Source: Actinopolymorpha pittospori (GTDB lineage: Bacteria > Actinomycetota > Actinomycetes > Propionibacteriales > Actinopolymorphaceae). From it: DNA of 64,000 nucleotides. This document shows, one piece after another, positions 58,678 through 64,000 of this stretch. Under the pieces are notes generated by a model that searched no databases, was not told where the DNA came from, and saw nothing but the letters and a program-made list of their open reading frames with translations. Made by a program: the position numbers and the translations under genes. Position 1 is the stretch's first letter. The number at the start of each line of letters is the position of its first letter. The stretch is taken from contig NZ_JADBEM010000001.1 in the NCBI RefSeq assembly GCF_014873875.1, forward strand, positions 4,340,001-4,404,000, given 5' to 3'.

Positions 58678-60127
58678 ATGGACATCGACACCGGCGCTGG
58701 CAGCGGGGGTACGGGTTTCGCGCATCCGTTGATGCGTTGGCTTGCCGATGTTGGTGCGGGTGTTGACGCGGCGATCGAGTGTCCAACGTTGTCGTTGCCG
58801 CTGGATCAGTACAAAGCGGTGATGGAGCAACTCGCCATCTGCGAAGCCAAGCTTGCGTCGTTGCGGTTGAGTCTGACGCGGCAGGCCGAGCTGAATGAGG
58901 TGAAGAAGCTCAGTGGTGCTGCGACCACGGCGGGGTGGGTGCAGCAGGTGACGCGGATGGGTCGTCGTGAGGCGTCGGTGTCGGTGCGATTGGCGAAGGC
59001 GCTGGACCAGACGCTCCGCGCCACGGGCGAAGCCCTCTCCGACGGTGAGATCTCGTTGGGTCAGGCGCAGGTGATCGAACGCGCCATCCGACGGTTGCCC
59101 AACGACGTCGACGCCGCCGTACGGGCGGAGGCGGAAGCGTTCCTCCTGGACAGCGCTCAGGATCTTGATGTCGATGATCTGGACAGGGCCGGGAAGCATC
59201 TGTATGAGGTGGTCGCACCGGAGGATGCCGAGCGTCGGATCGGAAAGCAGTTGGAGGAACAGGAGCGCCGGGCTCGGGAGAGCAGGACCCTCAGCTTCGG
59301 GCCGGTCCGCGACGGGATGGGCACCATGTTCGTGCGCCTGGACGTGCCCACCCTCGCGATCCTGCAGGCGCTCCTGGATCCGCTGGCTCGCCCTCGTCCC
59401 AGCGGTCCTGACGGGCCGGACCTGCGCAGCAGCGAACGCCGCTATGCAGACGCCTTCGCCGAGTTCCTGGGTGTCGCGCAGGCGGCAGCGAACGCACCTA
59501 CCCGCGGGAGCGTCAGGCCGCGCCTCACGGTGACGGTGAACTACGACGACCTCGTGGCCCGGCTCGGCTACGGAACGGTCGACTCTGTCCTCACCGACTC
59601 CGGCCCCGCGCATCTGAAGGTGAAGACCCACGCCGGTGCCGGCGGCGGCTTGAACGGTGGCGGCACAACAGGCGGGCGCGGCGGGCAGGTGGTGATCGGA
59701 TACCGGATCACCGGGCCGCCGCTGTCAGCGACGCTGGTGCGGCAACTTGCCGTGTGACGCGGAGATCATCCCCGTGGTGCTCGGTGGTGACGGCGCCGTC
59801 CTCGACCTCGGCAGAGGGACCCGCCTGTTCACCTACTCCCAACGACACGCACTCGCCGAGCGGGACGGCTACTTCTGCCACTTCCCGGGCTGCAGACGGC
59901 CCGAGAAGTGGCTTGAAGCGCATCACATCAGGCACTGGATAGACGGCGGAGCGACCGACCTGAACAACGGCGTCCTCCTCTGCCAACACCACCACACCAC
60001 CATCCACACCCAAGGCTGGACCGTACGGATGGGATCCAACGGGCACCCCGAATACATCCCGCCACCCTGGATCGACCCCTACCAGGGCGTCATCCGCCCC
60101 AACGACCACACCCTGATCCGGCGCTGA
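58678..60127 (+). pseudogene. DUF222/HNH endonuclease gene broken by a one-base insertion
   Basis: The DUF222 half (residues 1-360, ending ATLVRQLAV) stops at 59757 because of one extra base near 59752. In the next frame the protein continues CDAEIIPVVLGGDGAVLDLGRGTRLFTYSQRHALAERDGYFCHFPGC...LEAHHIRHW...NNGVLLCQHHHTTIH, the complete CxxC/HNH nuclease module, to 60127. Restored, it is about 482 aa, normal for the family. This multicopy actinobacterial family resembles 13E12 repeat proteins. The ATG is leaderless. A truncated sister copy is at 8774-9433. The shift is real decay or a read error. Confidence 0.85.
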
Positions 60128-60179
60128 GCAGACGCGCCGCCGGGCAGGGGCGCGGCCGGGCAGGGGCGCAACGCGCTCG

Positions 60180-61142
60180 CTAACGGCGCGCTCGTGCGCG
60201 CAGGGCCTGGATGCACCAGTCGAACTCCACCGCCGGACCAGCAGGGGCCTGCCAGCCGTTGATCACCGCGAGGAGTTCGAGGTAGCGCTCTCGGCGCGGA
60301 TCGTTGACGGCTTCCAACTGGGCGAGAAGTCGGCCAGCATCAGCTTCAGCACCTGAGCCGGGCTCGGCGTCGAGACGCCCGAAGGCGTGGGCGTACTCAG
60401 ATATCACCGCGGCAACGACTGGATCGGCGTCCGTCGAGAGCGGGTCGATTCCGGCCGTCACGGCCGGGCCGACATGGTGCCGCACGGCCGCGGTGACGTC
60501 CGGGCGCACCCGGCCTTCCCTGGCGCGCTCAGCACCCCACTCGGCCGCATGGTGTTCTGCCAGGCGTCTCATGACGTCGCGAAACTCCGGCGCCTGCGTG
60601 AGTTCGGCCAACTCCACCCACGCCTCGACCTGTTCGGGTTCGGGATCGTCGGGGAGTTCGGGAGTCATCGAGCGCATGATCCCGGCGAAGGCGGGCTGTG
60701 CGCCGAGGTCGCCGAACGCGGCGTCCAGGAAGTCGTCGATCAGACGTCGACGTTCGTCCTCGGAAAGTCTGGCCAGCTTGTGCATCAGATCGATCTCCTC
60801 GGGAGTGGAGCCGCGCCTGGCTACCGCCGTCAGCACCGCCTGCCGCAGGTTCAGCGTCCGAATCTGCACCCTCAGGGCCTCGGCATGCGCCGCGGCGACC
60901 TCGTGCAGCGGGGCCTTCCGCTCCACGACCTTGCGGATCGTCGGCAGGTCCAGCCCCAGCTCGCGCAGCGTCCGGATCAGCTCCAGGCGTGCGACGGCGT
61001 TGATGTCGTAGCGGCGGTAGCCGGCTGGACTACGGTCCGTGGGCGGCACGATCCCCCGGTCGGAGTAGAACCGGATGGTCTTGACGGACAGCCCGGTACG
61101 CCGGGCGAGGTCTCCGATCGAGTAGAGCGTGTCGCCGTTCAT
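60180..61142 (-). CDS. MerR family transcriptional regulator
   Basis: A 320-aa regulator with a MerR HTH (YSIGDLARRTGLSVKTIRFYSDRGIVPPTDRSPAGYRRYDINAVARLELI) and a long helical C-terminal region shared with the protein at 28210-29154, so both likely sense similar types of ligand. A perfect G/C dyad 17-31 bp upstream of its start is a classic MerR operator, implying autoregulation. It follows the AHSA1 gene on the same strand, so it may also be read through from it. Confidence 0.88.
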   Translation of the reverse strand: MNGDTLYSIGDLARRTGLSVKTIRFYSDRGIVPPTDRSPAGYRRYDINAVARLELIRTLRELGLDLPTIRKVVERKAPLHEVAAAHAEALRVQIRTLNLRQAVLTAVARRGSTPEEIDLMHKLARLSEDERRRLIDDFLDAAFGDLGAQPAFAGIMRSMTPELPDDPEPEQVEAWVELAELTQAPEFRDVMRRLAEHHAAEWGAERAREGRVRPDVTAAVRHHVGPAVTAGIDPLSTDADPVVAAVISEYAHAFGRLDAEPGSGAEADAGRLLAQLEAVNDPRRERYLELLAVINGWQAPAGPAVEFDWCIQALRARARR

Positions 61143-61158
61143 GCCCCCACCGTGGCAG

Positions 61159-61173
61159 CTCCCCCTGGGGGAG
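61159..61173. promoter_or_regulatory. MerR-type operator
   Basis: CTCCCCC-T-GGGGGAG dyad, followed by further partial symmetry (AG..CT), typical of MerR/BmrR-type operators. It lies just upstream of the MerR start codon. Confidence 0.75.
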
Positions 61174-61203
61174 ACTCAAGCGGCGCGCGTCAGGGCCTGC
61201 TTG

Positions 61204-61719
61204 TCAGCCGAGAGTCCGGGCGTACTCCTCGACCAGTTCCTCCGAGCGCTCCCACGGCGACCAGTCGATGGCCTGACCGTCGAGTTGGGCCTCGACCACC
61301 TCGAGTCCGGCGTGCCAGCCGGGGGCGTGCGCGGCGGCCGTACCCCGGTCACCGCTGATGTGGGTGAACACCAGCAGACAGCCCTGCTCTCCGGCCGGCG
61401 TGAGTTCCCAGCGCAGGACGTCCTGCTCCCAGGTGTACTCCAGCAGCCGGGGCGGGTCGACCGCGGTGATCTCTCCGTACGTCAGATCGTCGGGGCGCAA
61501 CCCCAACCTGCGCCGCTGCTCGGAGGTCGGGGCGAAACACAGCTTGGCTCCTCGGGTCAGCTCGAACTCGACGACCGCCGGGAACCACGCGCGCAGCTGT
61601 TCGGCCTCGGTGATCGCCCGCCAGACCTTCGTGGGTGGATGGGCGAGCCTGCGCTCGAACGACAACGCGTGGCGGCCGTCCTCGGTCTCGTGCAAGGTCC
61701 CCTGCATGCTCCGTCGCAT
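61204..61719 (-). CDS. SRPBCC (AHSA1-like) domain protein
   Basis: A 171-aa START/Bet v1-like protein: LSFERRLAHPPTKVWRAITEAEQLRAWFPAVVEFELTRGAKLCF, then PPRLLEYTWEQDVLRWELTPAGEQGCLLVFTHI and a closing helix WHAGLEVVEAQLDGQ. AHSA1-type proteins bind hydrophobic ligands; bacterial ones are often next to ArsR- or MerR-type regulators. It lies directly upstream of the MerR gene on the same strand, with the operator in between. Start 61719, or 61707. Confidence 0.88.
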   Translation of the reverse strand: MRRSMQGTLHETEDGRHALSFERRLAHPPTKVWRAITEAEQLRAWFPAVVEFELTRGAKLCFAPTSEQRRRLGLRPDDLTYGEITAVDPPRLLEYTWEQDVLRWELTPAGEQGCLLVFTHISGDRGTAAAHAPGWHAGLEVVEAQLDGQAIDWSPWERSEELVEEYARTLG

Positions 61720-61843
61720 GGTCCGCGTCCTCGGGGTTGGTGGGTCGACAAGAAGATGCTGTGGCAGTCATATAACCATAGGCGTATGTACGGTGTCGAC
61801 CGCTTCGCCGCGACCGACGGGGAGTCGCACCAGCGGAGTCGCG

Positions 61844-63733
61844 CTAGCTGGACTGGAGCTTCGCTCGACCTCGCGCCGCCCGCACGGCGGTGGAGAGGGA
61901 ATCGATGTCGTACGCGCCATGATGCCGCCGGCCGTTGACGAAGAACGTCGGCGTGCCCGACACGTCGCTGAGGTCGGCTGAGTCGATGTCCTCCGCGACT
62001 CGGGTGGCGCCCGCGTGTCGGCGCAGGTCGTGCCGGAAGCGCTTCAGGTCCAAGTCGAGCTGTTCGGCGTATCCCAGCAGATCGGACGGCTTCAGGTTGC
62101 CCTGGTGGTCGAGGAGCAGGTCGTGCATGCCCCAGAAGGCACCCTGCTTGGAAGCCGCCTCCGACGCCTCCGCGGCGAGTTGCGCGTTCGGGTGGACGTC
62201 GGTGAGCGGCAGATGCCGCCAGACGTACCGTACGTCGCCGTAGTCGGCGAGCAGGTCGCGCACGATCGGCTCCGCCTGGCCGCAGTTGGGGCACTCGAAG
62301 TCGCCGTACTCGACCAACGTGACCGGGGCGTTCGCGGGACCCCGGATGTGGTCGCGTCGGGGATCGACCGCGGTGGCGAGGTCGACGATCGTCTCGGCGG
62401 CTCCGAGCAACGCACGAAGCCGCAGGTTCTGGGGAAGCAGCGCGGCGATCCGGAAGATCGTCCAACCCAGCACCGAGGCGACCAGGGCGGCGCTGATGAT
62501 GCCGAGCTTCGCCTCCTCCAACTGCTGACCTCGAAACGCCAGGGTCGCGATCAGCAGGGACAGCGTGAAGCCGACCCCCGCGACCGCGCCGCCACCCAGG
62601 ACAGCGGCCCAGCCGACGGGCGGGCGCAGGCGGCCACGGCTCACCCAGGTGACGAGGCCGGAGACGGCGGTGACCCCGACCGGCTTTCCGATCACGTAGC
62701 CGATGAGGATGCCCAGCGTGATCGGCGAGGTGAACGAGCGGAGGAGGAAGTCGGGACTGATCGTGATACCCGCGTTGGCGAGCGCGAACAGCGGCACGAT
62801 CAGGTAGCTCGTCCACGGGTGGTAGAGGTGCTGCAGTCGCTCGTTCGGCGACAGCGCCATCCGGACGCCGACCCGGGCGGAGCGTGCCAGCTCCGGCGTC
62901 GGCTGTTCCCGGAAGAGGCGAAACAGGTCGGAGGCGCGTTCGAGGTCGACGCGTGAAGCCGGGTACGCGTAGATGAGCAGGCCCATGATCAGCCCCACGA
63001 CCACCGGATCGACCCCGGAGTAGAAGAGGGCCACCCAGATCGCGACGCCGAAGACCGCGAAGAGTGGTGCGATGCGGACGTCCCTCGAACGGACCAGCAG
63101 CGCCACGGCGAAGATCCCGACCGCGGTCAGCAGCGCCGCCACGTTGATGTGTCTCGTGTAGCCGAGGGTGATGACGCCGAGGGAACAGATGTCGTCGACG
63201 ACGAAGATCGTGAGCATGAACGCGCGCAGCCGGGCGGGGAAGCGTGGGCCGACCAGGGCCAGGACACCGAGCGCGAACGCCGTGTCCGTCGACATCGCGA
63301 TTCCCCACCCCTGTGCGGACGGTCGACCGGCGTTCAGGGCGAGGTAGATCAGGACGGGGACGATCAGGCCGGCGACCCCGGCGAGCAGCGGGAGTGCGAG
63401 CCGGCGGCGATCGCGGAGTTCGCCCATGTCGAACTCACGGCGAGCCTCGAGCCCGAAGACGAAGAAGAAGAACGTCATGAGCCCGTTGTTGACCCAGCCG
63501 CGCAGGTCCTGTCCGAGCACACCGTCGCCCATCGCGATGGACAGGTTCGTCGTCCAGAACCCGCTGTAGGACGATGAGTCGACATTCGTCCAGACCAGTG
63601 CGGCGACCGCGGCGAGGAGGAGAATCGCCGCGCTTCCGGTCTCGGTCTGCAGGAAGTCGCGCAGCGGACTCGGCAGGCTCCGGGCCCAGGCGGTGCGGGT
63701 CGACAGCGGGCCGGTCGCTTCGGGTTCACTCAC
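61844..63733 (-). CDS. nhaA: Na+/H+ antiporter NhaA fused to a DsbA-like thioredoxin domain
   Basis: A 629-aa fusion. Residues about 25-430 are NhaA with twelve likely helices. Key acids are Asp150 (STDTAFALG) and the Asp180-Asp181 pair in FVVDDICSLG, which carry Na+/H+ exchange. From about 455 the sequence becomes a DsbA/thioredoxin-like domain: VTLVEYGDFECPNCGQAEP with active-site CPNC (Cys481, Cys484) and cis-Pro in SGTPTFFVNG. The fusion is known in actinobacteria; the thioredoxin part may tune the antiporter by redox state, but this is inference. GTG 63733 is the natural start. Confidence 0.92.
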   Translation of the reverse strand: MSEPEATGPLSTRTAWARSLPSPLRDFLQTETGSAAILLLAAVAALVWTNVDSSSYSGFWTTNLSIAMGDGVLGQDLRGWVNNGLMTFFFFVFGLEARREFDMGELRDRRRLALPLLAGVAGLIVPVLIYLALNAGRPSAQGWGIAMSTDTAFALGVLALVGPRFPARLRAFMLTIFVVDDICSLGVITLGYTRHINVAALLTAVGIFAVALLVRSRDVRIAPLFAVFGVAIWVALFYSGVDPVVVGLIMGLLIYAYPASRVDLERASDLFRLFREQPTPELARSARVGVRMALSPNERLQHLYHPWTSYLIVPLFALANAGITISPDFLLRSFTSPITLGILIGYVIGKPVGVTAVSGLVTWVSRGRLRPPVGWAAVLGGGAVAGVGFTLSLLIATLAFRGQQLEEAKLGIISAALVASVLGWTIFRIAALLPQNLRLRALLGAAETIVDLATAVDPRRDHIRGPANAPVTLVEYGDFECPNCGQAEPIVRDLLADYGDVRYVWRHLPLTDVHPNAQLAAEASEAASKQGAFWGMHDLLLDHQGNLKPSDLLGYAEQLDLDLKRFRHDLRRHAGATRVAEDIDSADLSDVSGTPTFFVNGRRHHGAYDIDSLSTAVRAARGRAKLQSS

Positions 63734-63856
63734 CCTTGGATTGTCGTCCAGGCGAGGACTGAGCTGGATGGCGGCGGGGCGCCCGTCTCGTCGCGCGGTC
63801 GCCTCGCGCGTGCGCCCCGCCGCCCGTCAATGGGTGGTTGGCGACTCTCTACCTCG

Positions 63857-64000
63857 TTATGGCCGCAAATACACCCTGCTGTAGTCCCATTCGAAGAACT
63901 TCCCGTCAAACGCCGACGCCGGCAAGGGGTGGTTGACGGAAGCGACCTGCGTGTGCCCCCAGCCCGCGTCGAAGATGAAGTTCATGTCGACGGGGGTGCC
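63857..64000 (-). CDS. C-terminal fragment of an unidentified protein (cut by window end)
   Basis: The minus frame is open from the window edge to TAA at 63857-63859, giving 47 residues. It contains FDAGWGHTQVASVNHPLPAS and ends DYSRVYLRP. A composition rich in aromatic residues fits a folded domain end, perhaps of an extracellular enzyme, but I do not recognise the family. It is upstream of nhaA on the same strand. The 123-bp gap between them shows no clear terminator. Confidence 0.5.
   Translation of the reverse strand, partial: GTPVDMNFIFDAGWGHTQVASVNHPLPASAFDGKFFEWDYSRVYLRP

Overview
The window looks like chromosomal DNA of a high-GC actinomycete. Several traits support this: very high GC throughout, GTG starts, mycothiol- and F420-linked enzyme families, DUF222/HNH nucleases, a DUF5753 HTH/DUF397 pair, a DUF3558-like lipoprotein, and many leaderless promoters (TAnnnT, then 6 nt, then the start codon). 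A Propionibacteriales-like soil genus (Actinopolymorpha/Kribbella type) is my guess from gene style only. I saw no tRNA, rRNA, CRISPR array, phage or intact insertion sequence.

Layout. 1-3.4 kb: a broken flavin reductase, a PhyH-type dioxygenase and a solute-binding lipoprotein. 3.4-16.6 kb: mixed housekeeping and defence-like genes (three APH-fold kinases, an Erm-type methylase with a long leader, NUDIX, orphan HisG, esterase, D-aminoacylase-type amidohydrolase, LigD-type polymerase, and a GAF/DevS-like protein lacking its phospho-acceptor His). 16.7-27.2 kb: a MarR-controlled single-chain heterodimer-like ABC exporter, acetyltransferases, NUDIX, and a second two-gene ABC exporter. 27.3-36.7 kb: hydrolases, MerR with mycothiol-dependent isomerase, the DUF5753/DUF397 pair facing two small unknown genes, an APH(9)-like kinase, beta-lactamase fold, VOC, AKR and LLM genes. 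37.1-45.6 kb: a compact nine-gene catabolic operon. 45.7-47.3 kb: a GlxA-type regulator and a DJ-1/PfpI gene, both apparently damaged by single-base shifts. 47.5-53.5 kb: five consecutive exported proteins (FG-GAP, pentapeptide lipoprotein, DUF3558-like lipoprotein, NlpC/P60-like, GH76). 53.7-64 kb: an L28 paralogue with its own palindrome, a serine hydrolase, a second pseudo-kinase, a Ddn-hemerythrin fusion with divergent MarR, a frameshifted DUF222/HNH gene, MerR, AHSA1, and an NhaA-DsbA fusion.

The most coherent system is the operon at 37069-45646. Two Gfo/Idh/MocA dehydrogenases flank a VOC protein, a galactonate-dehydratase-like enolase-superfamily enzyme with an unusual Glu metal ligand, a D-2-hydroxyacid dehydrogenase, a COG3618-type lactonase, an ABM-fold protein, an FAH-fold hydrolase and a close L-rhamnonate dehydratase homologue. 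The set matches the logic of a non-phosphorylative L-rhamnose/L-fucose-like pathway (oxidise, open lactone, dehydrate, oxidise, hydrolyse), but with a different dehydrogenase repertoire and no transporter or dedicated SDR. Other notable points are two DevS-like proteins that have both lost the catalytic His, and four likely single-base frameshifts that are either gene decay or sequence errors.
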